Shown: positions 11,024 through 22,425 of the stretch, piece by piece | How the letters are laid out: each line of letters starts with the position of its first letter | How positions within the stretch are numbered: the stretch's first letter is position 1 | Assembly: GCA_003254905.1 (NCBI GenBank) | Contig: QANU01074553.1 | Coordinates: 1-64,000 of the forward strand | Direction: 5' to 3' | DNA: 64,000 bases | From: Nissolia schottii | Taxonomy: Eukaryota; Streptophyta; Magnoliopsida; Fabales; Fabaceae | The notes under the pieces: model-generated | What the model was told of the DNA's origin: nothing | The model's database searches: none | The model's input: only the letters and a program-made list of their open reading frames with translations | Made by a program: the position numbers and the translations under genes

Positions 11024-12390
11024 GGGTTAATTATGTTTTTAGTCCGTGTAAAATTTAAAAATTTGGTTTTAGTCCCTGCAAAAATTGAAAGTTTATTTTT
11101 AGTCCCTGGAGCTGGATGGGAGTTGACTCCGCTGACGTGGCTGCTAATGGTGCTGACGTGGCGCTGACACGGCGTGCCACGCGGGATGCCGCGTTGCATA
11201 ACCCAAAATATTAAAATTTGACCCATACCCACGCCCATTGCCTACCCGACCCATTTGTATCCTCTCATCTCTCTCTATCAAGCCCCACCCACCCACCTCA
11301 CCGTTTTGAACCTCTCTGCCCCTCCTCTTCGTCGCCGTCGTCCCCTTTTTCTCAATTTCATGCATCCCGACAAGCACCTCGACAACCAAAAAAACCCCTC
11401 ACCCATAGCCCTCTCCACCCTCACCGCCAACCTCACCCATAACCCCATGGCCACGACACCAACCACCATTAATCATCACTACAAACCCACCACAACCAAC
11501 AATCAACAGCCTTACACTACTAGAGACCCAACAACACAACAATAATAACACCAACAAGAAAAACAAAAATTGCACATCTGTAGGGAGATAAATAGAGAAA
11601 AAGCAAAATTGTAGAGAGCATGAGAGGCAAAATTGCAGTGAGAGAGAGGGGAAAATATGAACCCAAGCAAAAAAATTGAAATCACGATGGTGGTAAGGTG
11701 CCAACCCTCTTCTCCCTTACCCTCCACCAACTCTTTCTCCGTATCCCACACACAAATCCGCCACCAACCACCACCATTATCGCCTCTCCTTTGTCTTCTC
11801 CTCCCCAACCCTCTTCTTTCTCAACCTTAGATCCGAAATCAACACCAACACACCAACATACTGATCCAAAAAAGAAGAAGAAGAAGAAGACAAGACAGAG
11901 AGACGAATATCTGAGATCCACCGCGGGTGGGGCTCGAGAGAGAGATGAGAGGCTCGAGAGATGCAGATGGGGTGGGGTTAGGATTGGATGGGGTGGGGCA
12001 TAGGAGGACGACGGCGTGGAGAGGAGCCACGGGGAGAGACGGCGGCGGAGGGACTGAGGTTCGAGAGAGGGATGAGAAGATAACAGATAGGGATGGGTTG
12101 GGATAGCAGATGGGGTTGGGATGCTGTTTGTATTTTTTTTTTAATTTTAATTAAAAAGGGTCGGGTCGGGTGGGCAATCTGAGTCAAGTTTTATTATTTT
12201 GGGTTATGTCACATGGCATCCCACGTGGCATGCCGCGTCAGCGCCATTAGCGGCCACGTCAGCAGAGCCAACTCCCATCCAGTTCCAAGGACTAAAAACA
12301 AACATTCAATTTTTGCAGGGACTAAAACTTTTATACAGGGACTAAAACCAAATTTTCAAATTTTACAGGGACTAAAAACATAATTAACCC
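11024..12390. mobile_element. Mutator-like element with long inverted repeats and 9-bp target duplication
   Basis: Inverted repeats of roughly 190 bp start GGGTTAATTATG and end CATAATTAACCC. They contain several GGGACTAAAA phrases and a GC-rich stretch with CCACGTCAGC. A perfect 9-bp direct repeat GCATATCTA flanks the element at 11015-11023 and 12391-12399, as expected for Mutator-type transposition. The interior (11220-12180) is pyrimidine-rich on one half and purine-rich on the other; it has overlapping open frames but no recognisable transposase, so the element is non-autonomous. Confidence 0.9.
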
Positions 12391-12539
12391 GCATATCTAT
12401 TCACTTTTTGTTTTGAACCCCTTTTCTTACTCTTGGTTGGGCAAATTTTTTTTTAACCCTAAAATTTTGTTTCATTAAAATTTTTTTAGTGAGATTTTAA
12501 CTAGGCCTAATCTGTACAAGCCAAGCATTGTTTGTTTGG

Positions 12540-12740
12540 TGGAATCCCTTTGAAGTAGGAGGCTGGTGGTTATGAAGGAAAGAAGTGGAAGGAATAGGCA
12601 GAGATGATAGCCATTGTATGGAATGAATATGAGTTTGGGATGCCAAGTTTAGGGCTTACCTACTAGGTATATATAGTGGATTGCCCTTGGCCTTGGTAAT
12701 AACATCTTAACATGCCACGTGAAAATGTGGCTTCTATGAT
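12540..12740 (-). pseudogene. Orphan lectin promoter and signal-peptide start
   Basis: On the minus strand this aligns with the lectin 1 promoter and start. In order it has a G-box CACGTG (12716-12721), a TATA box (12675-12668), the shared leader segment CCCTAAACTTGGCATCCCAA and an ATG at 12614-12612 followed by ATGGCTATC. After about seven codons a one-base loss shifts the frame of the signal-peptide region, and similarity ends near 12540. No lectin domain follows. It is a severed 5' end of a QSV-type lectin gene, probably cut off by rearrangement near the Mutator-like element. Confidence 0.8.
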
Positions 12741-13070
12741 ATTTTAAAATAGTAGAACAGGTTTTGGGATCTACCGCGCTAATTAGCGCCAAGGATTTAG
12801 GATTTAAATGGTTGCGTTAGCGCTAATGAGTTGTGAAGAAGGTATCTGGACTGCGTTTTACTCTACATACAATGCATGTTAAATTTACATGTACAGATGT
12901 AGTTGAATGATTTATATGCATTTTTACACATTTTCTCATGTAATAACTCTTTTGACTTGTAGTATATCATGTCCAAATTTATCTCTCTCAAAAGTTTTGG
13001 CATGATGGGTAGATGTAATTTATTTACGTCCACAAATACTAGTGTAAGACTTAGGACCATTAAATTATAA
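12741..13070. other. Spacer between orphan lectin promoter and repeat block
   Basis: AT-rich sequence with no gene or element that I can support. Confidence 0.4.
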
Positions 13071-13701
13071 AGTTTAATACTAATATTATAAAGTTTTTTT
13101 ACACCGCTATTCAATCAAATTATTTTATATACATGATTATCAAGTAGTGAGAGAGAGTCAATTTTTTTCTTATTTTACAATATTTGATTAGATGACAGTA
13201 AGTATATAACAATTAAACTCAAACAAATTAATTTCTATGAATAAATAGTGTAAAATAGATTTATATTATCATCCACTCATTTGTTGATACATTAACAAAA
13301 GTGGCTGGGCATGACATCAATTGTCTCAAAAGTCTCTTATATAATACCAACACATGACTGAATGATTAAAGTGCAAAACTTTTTTAGAAGATCTTTGCAT
13401 AAAATTCAATTTAAAAAAATAAGAAAATAAACATTTAGTTTTATTAAGTTATAAGTAACACGTATTGATGTTTTTCGTGAAAAATTATATCGTGTGTTAA
13501 TTTCTTAATTTTAAAATGTAAATAGTAGTATGGTATTTTTAAAAAAATTAATATTAACATCATCATCAAGTCTGTCGCTAGATCAATCCGAAACGACAAC
13601 GAGTCTCTGAGGCAGAGTTTCTCGTGAAAGGGTCTTTGTGATGTGAGGAGGTTTCGTTAGTTTTGGTTGTTTTTGGTGCTAAAAATGGGACAACGAAAAT
13701 T
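13071..13701. repeat. R-block, copy 1 of 4
   Basis: About 630 bp that recurs at 16239-16800 (starting inside the block), 20018-20759 and 24181-24765. It includes the phrases GATTATCAAGTAGTGAG and CTAGATCAATCCG and ends next to TTTGTCCATCC. In copies 1 and 3 it runs directly into the A-block, so it is the distal end of the duplicated lectin unit. Confidence 0.85.
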
Positions 13702-15971
13702 TTTGTCCATCCAAGCTCTAATTTTGTATCCACAAACAAAAATTTTATATCCCCTTTCTTTTAGCTTCAGTAAAGTATAAAAAATACAAAAATTTTCTAT
13801 CATCGTGTTTCTATCACCTATCATGTCCCTGATTCTAAACACAACAGTTGTGCTACATTGTTCCCTACATATTTGAGCGTATTTGAGTGTATATCGCATT
13901 TGTGACATATTTTGTATTTTTGATTGGTTATTCCGCTCTTCGTATACTGTAATTTGTATTAGGTATTTCGTGTTTTATTAGTCATTTTTAGAGCATATTT
14001 AAGGTTATGGATAAGGATTGTCTAAAGTGAAATTCTTCATTTTAGAGAGAAAAGTGATGGCTCTTACCATTAATAAAGTCCGGTAAATCACACTTTTTAC
14101 TTTATTAATTCAATGAAAAAATTTCTCAGTTTACCCTCTAAAGTGAGAGATATCACTTTAAACGATTCAAATCTCAAGGTTATTTATTATTTGAATCTCG
14201 TGTATCTTAATAGCACTTCTAATGGAGGGATTAACTTTAATCTCTCATTTGGCTCCACCAATGTTAAAAGGTAATTTATATAATTTTAATGCCATCAAAA
14301 GTAAATAATGACTAAAAATGAATTTTTTTTCTCTTTAATAAATGATATCTGCTTTGATTCCTATTATGCCCTCACTTTATACATATTTTCATTTTTTAAT
14401 TAAACAAAACTAAAAATGAATACATGTCAAAGTTGTATTGGATTTAACTTACCCCTGTTTAGATGATTTGGTCCCTGTTCAGAGGGACTGGCATCACTTG
14501 AGACACGAGGTGGATCGTTCCTAGTCCCTTCTCCAAAATCACTAATCCATCTCTAATGTGTGAGAAGAGAGACAAGATCTAAAAGACAGGCATATGGGTG
14601 GGTTTATAGGAATTGAGTCTTTTTCTTTAATTACCCATGAGAGAAAAGGAGGGGGGAAAATGGTTTACTAATCAGAGGTTTAGTGAAAGCGATACTTTTG
14701 ATTTGGTATCCGGAGATTTGTATTTCTTGAAGGATGAGATTAAGCATTTGATAAATATTCTTTTAGATAGAAGTGACAAATGGTGCATCATATACACAAG
14801 GAAAGATTCTTGAGTGACCAATGAAACGCGGTTTCTGTTTATTTTACTATGTTCATCGATCTCGAACACTTTTAAGGGTGAAGGAAAGAAGTAATCCACT
14901 AAATTTTTTATTTGTGTGCTATGCTATCCGTGTTTGGTTCACCGAAATTGTCCTTTTTGATAAATCTGAAACTATACATTATTAAGGACTCCAAGTCCAA
15001 AGCCGTGTTTTTCTTGGACAACCTATTTTGACTTCTATTTTTAATGGATTCAAGGAGGACCACGTGCCATTGCAACCCCATCCAGTGATGTTGAGTTGTG
15101 CTACGACTCACGTGCTGGGTTTAGGATGCCTTAGGTACTATATCTTCATATGTTATAAAGATTGATTGATGATTTTACAATAAATTAATGTAGAGCTGGA
15201 TCCAATCTAGTAAAATAACTAAAGTAATATAATCATGATTCACGAGATCTAATAATTTTATTATTGTCATCATTAATTATATATATATACACACACAGAA
15301 CATGGCAGATAAAGTTTTTGGTTGAATGACAATCTTATTCAATGATATCCATTTTGATCTCACCTGATTACGAATAGGTAAAAATTCACTTCTTTATAAA
15401 CTCTAAGCGCTAAATATTAAGTTCTAAATTTAATTTTAAATAATTAATATAAATTACTATTCTAAATAATATAAATTGGTGAGTATTAACAATAAATATA
15501 ATTAAGGTACTTATTCTTGCACACTTAGTCGTTGCACACCTAGGCTATTTCTATAAACTCAAATTTGCTGACTCAACACAGTCTTAATTGTCTTACCATA
15601 ACGACTCATGTGGCTCAAATATAACAATCTCTGATATAATCGCAAATCAAATAATTGTTCGGCACATTGTCTCTCAATTTGGCTCTGGAGATTTTTTTCC
15701 CTTTTTTTTTGTTTTTACGAATTGTAGTGGTTGCGTCTAAACATATAACAAACGCGGACATACCATGATAGATAATGAGACACAACCTTTTATTATATTC
15801 AAACACAACCCTTTGGTGAAAACAGACACAACCCTTACCAAAGTAAAAGACCTAACCTTTTTGTTGTTTGAGACACAACCAGTTTAAATAAATAGACACA
15901 ACCTTTTATTATACTCAGACATGACCTTTTCTGGAACTCAGACTTAAGCTTATTAGACAACATGACGTAGT

Positions 15972-16008
<37 letters not shown>

Positions 16009-16045
16009 TTACAAAGATGAACACAACCACATGATATACATAGAC
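13702..16045. repeat. Duplicated upstream block, copy B (no lectin gene)
   Basis: This matches 1-2590 with scattered substitutions. It carries an extra segment of about 105 bp (14949-15053) absent from copies A and C, and a single rather than doubled GACACAACC stretch. Similarity stops after ATATACATAGACTT, before any lectin promoter, so this unit lost or never had its lectin gene. A (TA)n run lies near 15980-16003. Confidence 0.85.
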
Positions 16046-16238
16046 TTATTTTTATGTTACACATACACAACCATTACATACATCTCAAAAGCATGATTGA
16101 AACAAAGAGAGAAAAAAAGTAGAACATAAAAAGGTTGTGATCGTAAGCACAACCAACTAGCAAACACAGACATAATCATGATAAATAACAAGACATAACA
16201 TTTTATTATACTCAGATAGTAAGTATATGACCTTAAAC

Positions 16239-16800
16239 CCTAGATGACAGTAAGTATATAACAACTAAACTCAAAAAAATTAATTTCTATGCATAAATAG
16301 TGTAAAATAGATTTATATTATCATCCACTCATTTGTTGATACATTAACAAAAGTGGTTGGGCATGACATCAGTTATCTCAAAAGCCTCTTATATAATAAC
16401 AACACATGACTGAATAATTAAAGTGAAAAACTTTTTTACAAGGTCTTTGTATAAAAATTATTTTTAAAAAAATAGGAAAAATAAACATTTTAGTTTTATT
16501 AAGTTATAGGTAACACGTAACGATGTTTTTTGTGAAAAATTATATTGTGTGTTAATTTCTTAATTTTAAAATGTAAATGGTAGTTTGATATTTTTAAAAA
16601 ATTAATATTAACATCATCATCATCAAGTTTGTCGCTAGATCAATCCGTAACGACAACGAGTCTGAGGCAGAGTTTCTCGTGAAAGGATCTTTGCGATGTG
16701 AGGAGGTCTCGTTAGTTTTGGTTGTATTTGGTACTAAAAATAAGACAAAGAAATTTTTTTGTCCATCCAAGCTCTGATTTTGTATACACAAACAAACATT
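16239..16800. repeat. R-block, copy 2 of 4 (truncated at both ends)
   Basis: Begins at the AGATGACAGTAAGTATATAAC point of the block at 13071-13701 and ends about 50 bp into the A-block. The preceding 16046-16238 is repeat-like with GACATAAC phrases but is not itself part of the block. Confidence 0.8.
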
Positions 16801-16819
16801 TCAAATTTTTGCGCTCTAA

Positions 16820-16890
16820 CATTTTTTAATTATCGTGCACAAACATTTTACATATTTCAAAATGTTTTTGCACAATAATTAAAAATGTTC
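16820..16890. repeat. Imperfect hairpin
   Basis: An inverted repeat of about 30 bp: ACATTTTTTAATTATCGTGC pairs with GCACAATAATTAAAAATGT, and inner ACAAACATTTT pairs with AAAATGTTTTT around a short loop. Similar GTGCACAAAC phrases occur at 30240-30530, so it may be part of a MITE family. Confidence 0.6.
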
Positions 16891-17149
16891 GTGCATAATA
16901 GTTGACAAATTTTGTGCAAAACAGTTGAATATGTTTATGCACAATAGTAGAATGGGTGCACGCGACGTCATAGTAGAAGGTAGAGAGTGTGAAATTTGGG
17001 CGCCGTGCATTTTGTTAGTGGGTCCTACGTATAAAATTGCTTAGGTAGTATTTGGGGTGTACATGTAGTAACACTCTTCTAAAATTTCCTTCACCTTTAC
17101 TCATTGTCTTGACTTTCTCATCCTCAAACAATACCATCATTTATCATCT

Positions 17150-17490
17150 ACCACTCATTGTTCATTATCGGCCGACCACCGCCAAATGTCGGCTGGCCAC
17201 TGGTCGACCACTGTCGATCGCCGATCGACCACCTTCAACTGTCGACCGATAACCATTGAATACCAAACGTTGATCTGCTACCACCAAACACTGAACGCTG
17301 ATCAGCTATCTTCGAATACCAAACACTGATCGACTATTGACGATCGCCAGCTGGCAACCACAAAACGTTATACACTGGCCTGCAACTGTCGAACGTCGAT
17401 CTGCCACTGTCGATTTGCTGCCAACCACCATTGATCATCGGCCAGCCACTATCAATCATTGGCCAGCCACCGCCATATGTCGATCGACCA
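17150..17490. repeat. Degenerate GC-rich short repeat
   Basis: Phrases such as GATCGACCACC, GGCCAGCCAC and AACACTGATC recur irregularly over about 340 bp, giving open frames on both strands that are only repeat translation (histidine/proline/threonine-rich on plus). Base composition is clearly higher in GC than the neighbours. Confidence 0.65.
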
Positions 17491-17770
17491 CCGCCATTGC
17501 TTGGTCTTTGGCCAAACTCTACCCGGTCATTGGTCAGGCCAACATAAAGTATGTAAATACAATTCATTATCCAAACAAAGCATTACTATACTTACCTTAT
17601 CCAAACTAAAAAAAAATTAAATAAAGGAAATTCAATTAATTTATTTAAATTCCCTTACATTTCGTATTTATTGAAATTTGAAAATGCCCCGTCAAACATA
17701 GTTCATAGAAGTCCACAAATTAAACAGCATGCATAAAGCAAAACACACTAACTGGGACATGCGTTCACAA

Positions 17771-17795
17771 TGGACTACACTATCTGTGTCCTTAT
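17771..17795 (-). promoter_or_regulatory. 3' UTR motif of the lectin pseudogene
   Basis: Read on the minus strand, ATAAGGACA followed by GTGTAGTCCA lies about 55 bp after the pseudogene stop, matching the motif after lectins 1 and 2. It supports this being a true lectin-gene end. Confidence 0.6.
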
Positions 17796-17849
17796 TTAGT
17801 CAAGACGACGACGACAACATTGCAAAGTACACCCATCTAAATCATCAAA

Positions 17850-18296
17850 TCACACAACACTCGCAATCTAACCCTCATCCTCCTCCTTCGTAGCATAGTT
17901 CCTCCTCACAAGGTTTGAATGGAAAGACCAGTTTAAAATGTCATTTATTTCTGTATCTTGTCCTGTGTATGCGTACAACCCAACCCTAACAAATTCAGGA
18001 AGTTTGGCTTTTAGGTCAATATTATGAATGAGTTTGACCCTAGGTCCACTAAAAGCAGAAGCAACAACCCTTAGCTCTTTACCGAAAGGGTCATAGTTTA
18101 TAGTTACAGCGACTGGGTCCCCATTTACCCACTCCTACTCTTTAGTAGCTCTTGATCTAATTGAGTTGACATCGATCCCAACGTGCTTATAGTTTGGATC
18201 CCCAAAGTCGGGATTAAGGTAGGTGTCGAACTCAACAGCAACAACTTTGTTGGAGGAGGCTTTGAAGCTGACGACTTCGTTAAGGGAGTTGTTGAC
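17850..18296 (-). pseudogene. 5'-truncated lectin pseudogene (QSV type)
   Basis: About 148 codons of the C-terminal half of a legume lectin. It starts at VNNSLNE, keeps VAVEFDTY with the metal ligands E, D, Y, N, D, H at concanavalin A spacing, and ends near the family C-terminus. TAG at 18137-18135 replaces the first tryptophan of the usual WDW, and a second TAG at 17870-17868 replaces the tyrosine of the final GYIASVV; the terminal stop is TGA at 17852-17850. The N-terminal half is missing because a retroelement-like sequence starting TGTAACATCCCG begins at 18297. It is closest to lectins 1 and 2 by the ending and loop sequences. Confidence 0.9.
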
Positions 18297-20016
18297 TGTA
18301 ACATCCCGATTCTTCCTTATACGGAAAACCCATGGGCTACGCCGTTGATGACGGTCAAAGGACGTTTAAGGGGACGAGGAAGGGAATCACTGAATATGAG
18401 AAAAGTTACGGTGAGAAGCCCCTAGGAGAAAAGGCTCTCGGGAGCCAATTTTACACTACTTCATTCGATTGAATTCTCAAGGGATTCGAATAAAAGAATT
18501 TTGGATTTCAATCGAATGAATGAGAATTTCAGTCGAATGAAAGCCTGAGAAGGATTTTAATCGATTGAATTCCCTGGTCAATCGATTGAAGGAATCATTC
18601 AAATGCACAAACCCTAATCATTCGAATGCTCACTGAAAAACTTGAGTTTTAACAATGTTATGGGATCCATCAGGCATAGCGATGCGTACCCTAAACCATG
18701 AGAGCATGCATCACGAGGAAATGGCCGTCGTATAAGTAGGATGACCATAGATAACTAGAGGCATTCACGTAAAGTTAAAGGTACATAATTGAACCCTAGG
18801 GAATACAACAGTGTATAAAGGCTCCGATCACCAAGGATTCAGACGGCCTTAGTCAGAGTATGTAGTTATATAATTAGGAAGATTCCTATTCTCTTGGCAC
18901 GTCTTACAGGCACGCCCCTCACCAATTTAGCAAGCTGGATTGGTTAAGAGCAACGCGGGTAGAGAGATATGATCATGACAGTAACGGGCCAAGGCCCGAG
19001 ATAAAAAGAACAGGCCAAGGCCCGAGAGCAAAGAGAACGGGCCCAGGCCTGAGATAAAAGTAAAGAGAACGAGACAAGTCCTGAAGAAAAAAAGGGGCCC
19101 CGGTAGAGAGAAAAGTACAGAGAAGCATGTCCACACCTGATCGAGTCCAAGGGCCGATCCCTCGCCATCCCGGTAAAGGGGTGGTGGTACCTATCATGTT
19201 GATGTCTACCTCCTATGAGCCTTACTTGGTTAGCTACCACGCCGGTTAGAGCACTGCCGAGTTGACACCATAAGGAATAGAAGGAGGTTGTAACCGAGGC
19301 CACGGTTACAAAGGTGAAAGGACTAAGAAGGATGCAACCACAGGACGCGTAAGAGATACCCAGATTCCCTCATGCACTATGTAGTTACATGTAGGAATGA
19401 ATGAATGTATGTATGTATGCCAGTAAGTATGCATGTATGTATGTATCTATATATGTGTATGCATTATGTATCGTCAAGGGAGCGTCCCAAGACAACTATT
19501 ATGTCTTTAGTAGTAACGTAAAATTAATGAGCACGAAGCCTAGGTAATGACAACATTAGTAGCCTAATCACCTAGGAACTTAGGTAAAGCTGCTCAGGAC
19601 GTAGGTTAAAGATAATAAAAAGTAGGGATCTAGTATGCATGACACTTAGAGGCTTTCCTGAGTGGCCTGGACTCTTCCCGAGTAAATGAATAGTAGAGAC
19701 CACGTCAAGTTCCCACTAAGAAAGAAGTCGTTCTTACCCCCACTCGTGTATGACTCCAGATCGCAGCCATGACTTCCCCACCTGCAAAAGATGTGTGGTT
19801 GTTCACCAGTACGCGCCAGCGTAACCTCCATACGAATACCCTTATCGAGACGTGTACGTTCGCGCCCGCCAACTTGCCTAATGAGCCCGAGGCCCCACTT
19901 AGGCGGAGACTCAGAGGACCCGGATCCTCCCCGATGCGTCCTATCTGGATTGACGAGCGTCCGAGAGGCAGCAGTCGCGACCCGATCCACATCAATGGCG
20001 AGAATGAGGTAATATA
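18297..20016. mobile_element. Retroelement (LTR-like) fragment interrupting the lectin pseudogene
   Basis: It begins TGTAACATCCCG, a typical plant LTR start, immediately at the break in the pseudogene. It contains several CAATCGATTGAA / ATTCGATTGAATTC motifs (18460-18600), a tandem GGCCAAGGCCCGAGA array (18980-19080), a GTAT microsatellite (19400-19450) and a GC-rich end. It stops where the next R-block begins at about 20018. No 5-bp target duplication of TTGAC was found at the right end, so the element is probably truncated by the segmental duplication boundary. No gag or pol domain is recognisable. Confidence 0.55.
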
Positions 20017-20017
20017 A

Positions 20018-20759
20018 AGCTTAATACTAATAATATAAAGTTTTTTACACTATCATTCAATCAAATTATTTTATATACATGATTATCAAGTAGTGAGTGA
20101 GAGACTCAATTTTTTTCTTATTTTACAATATTTGATTAGATGACATTAAGTATATAACAATTAAACTCAAACAAATTAATTTCTATGCATTATTAGTGTA
20201 AAATAGATTTATATTAGCATCCACTCATTTGTTGATACATTAACAAAAGTGGTTGGGCATGACATCAGTTATCTCAAAAGTCTCTTATATAATACCAACA
20301 CATGACTGAATGATTAAAGTGCAAAACTTTTTTAGAAGATCTTTGCATAAAATTCAATTTTAAAAAAAAATAGGAAAATAAAAATTTAGTTTTATTAAGT
20401 TATAAGTAACATGTATTGATGTTTTTCCTGAAAAATTATATCGTGTGTTAATTTCTTAATTTTAAAATATAAATAGTATTATGGTATTTTAAAAAAATTA
20501 ATATTAACATCATCATCAAGTCTGTCGCTAGATCAATCCGGAACGACAACGAGTCTCTGAGGCAGAGTTTCTCGTGAAAGGGTCTTTGTGATGTGAGGAG
20601 GTTTCGTTAGTTTTGGTTGTTTTTGGTANTTTGTCGCTAGATCAATCCGAAACGACAACGATCTCTGAGGCAGAGTTTCTCGTGAAAGGGTCTTTGTGAT
20701 GTGAGGAGGTTTCGTTAGTTTTGGTTGTTTTTGGTACTAAAAATGGGACAACGAAATTT
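20018..20759. repeat. R-block, copy 3 of 4, with an N-associated internal duplication
   Basis: Same as 13071-13701 but with about 109 bp present twice (20524 on, and 20633 on), separated by the single N at 20629. The doubling is probably a contig-join artefact. Confidence 0.8.
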
Positions 20760-22236
20760 TTTGTCCATCCAAGCTCTAATTTTGTATCCACAAACAAAAA
20801 TTTTATATCCCCTTTGTTATAGTTTCAGTAAAGTATAAAAAATACAAAAATTTTTTATCATCGTGTTTCTATCACCTATCATGTCCCTGATTCAAAACAC
20901 AACATTTGTGCTACATTGTTCCCTACATATTTGAGCGTATTTGAGTGTATATGGCATTTGTGACATATTTTGTATTTTCAATTGGTTATTCCGCTCTTCA
21001 TATACTGTAATTTGTACTAGGTATTTCTGTTTTATTAGTCATTTTTAGAGCATATTTAAGGTTATGGATAAGGATTATCTAAAGTGAAATTCTTCATTTT
21101 AGAGAGAAAAGTGATGGCTCCTACCATTAATAAAGTCCAGTAAATCACACATTTTACTTTATTAATTCAATGAAGAAATTCCTCAGTTTACTCTATAAAG
21201 CGAGAGATATCACTTTAAACGATTCAAATCTCAAGGTTATGTATTATTTGAATCTCGTGTATCTTAATAGCACTTCTAATGGAGGGATTAACTTTAGTCT
21301 CTCCTCTGGCTCCACCAATGTTAAAAGGACATTTATATAATTTTAATGCCATCAAAAGTAAATAATGACTAAAAATGAATTTTTTTTCTCTTTAATAAAT
21401 GATATCTGCTTTGATTCCTATTATGCCCTCACTTTATACATATTTTCATTTTTTAATTAAACAAACTAAAAATGAATACATGTCAAAGTTGTATTGGATT
21501 TAACTTATCCCTGTTTAGATGGTTTGGTCCCTGTTCAGAGGGACTGGCATCACTTGAGACACGAGGTGGATCGTTCCTAGTCCCTTCTCCAAAATCCCTA
21601 ATCCATCTCTGATGTGTGAGAAGAGAGACAAGATCTAATAGGCAGGCATAGGGGTGGGTTTATAGGAATTGAGTCTTTTTCTTTAATTACCCATGAGAGA
21701 AAAGGAGGGGGAAAAAAACATGGTTTACTAATCAGAGGTTTAGTGAAAGCGATACTTTTGATTTGGTATCCGGAGATTTGTATTTCTTGAAGGATGAGAT
21801 TAAGCATTTGATAAATATTCTTTTAGATAGAAGTGACAAATGGTGCATCATATACACAAGGAAAGATTCTTGAGTGATCCATGAAACGCGGTTTCTGTTT
21901 ATTTTACTATGTTCATCGATCTCGAACACTTTTAAGGGTGAAGGAAAGAAGTAATCCACTAAATTTTTTATTTGTGTGCTATGCTATCCGTATTTGGTTC
22001 ACCGAAATCAAGGTGGACCACGTGCCATTGCAACACCATCCAATGATGTTGGGTTGTGCTACGACTCACGTGCTGGGTTTAGGATGCCTTAGGTACTATA
22101 TCTTCATATGTTATAAAGATTGATTGATGATTTTACAATAAATTAATGTAGAGCTCGATCCAATCTAGTAAAATAACTAAACTAATATAATCATGATTCA
22201 CGAGATCTAATAATTTTATCATTGTCATCATTAATT
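20760..22236. repeat. Duplicated upstream block, copy C
   Basis: Near-identical to 1-1471. After it the sequence jumps directly to the lectin proximal promoter, lacking the 2.3 kb found at 1472-3796. Confidence 0.9.
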
Positions 22237-22239
22237 TTA

Positions 22240-22425
22240 TAGCATTCCTTTGTTCCAAAACGCATTCCATTATTTCTGGTCATGATAGAAGGCACAATTT
22301 TCACGTGCCAAGTTAAGATAGTAGCTAAGGACAAACCAATCCATCCGCTATATATACCCAAGAGGTGAGCCCTAAACTTGGCATCCCAAAACACATATCC
22401 ATTGTTTCCACTTAATAATCATACC
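22240..22425 (+). promoter_or_regulatory. Lectin 2 proximal promoter and leader
   Basis: Same as 3797-3982: G-box CACGTG at 22302-22307, TATATATA at 22349-22356, CTTGGCATCC in the leader. Only about 190 bp is shared with lectin 1 before the deletion junction, so distal control may differ. Confidence 0.75.

Noticed and set aside
11144..12187. Many overlapping 60-100 codon frames on both strands
   Set aside because: All lie inside the Mutator-like element's biased-composition interior and show no domain.
18292..19960. TTGAC as target duplication for the element at 18297
   Set aside because: The only downstream TTGAC lies inside the GC-rich segment with continuous sequence on both sides, not at an element end.
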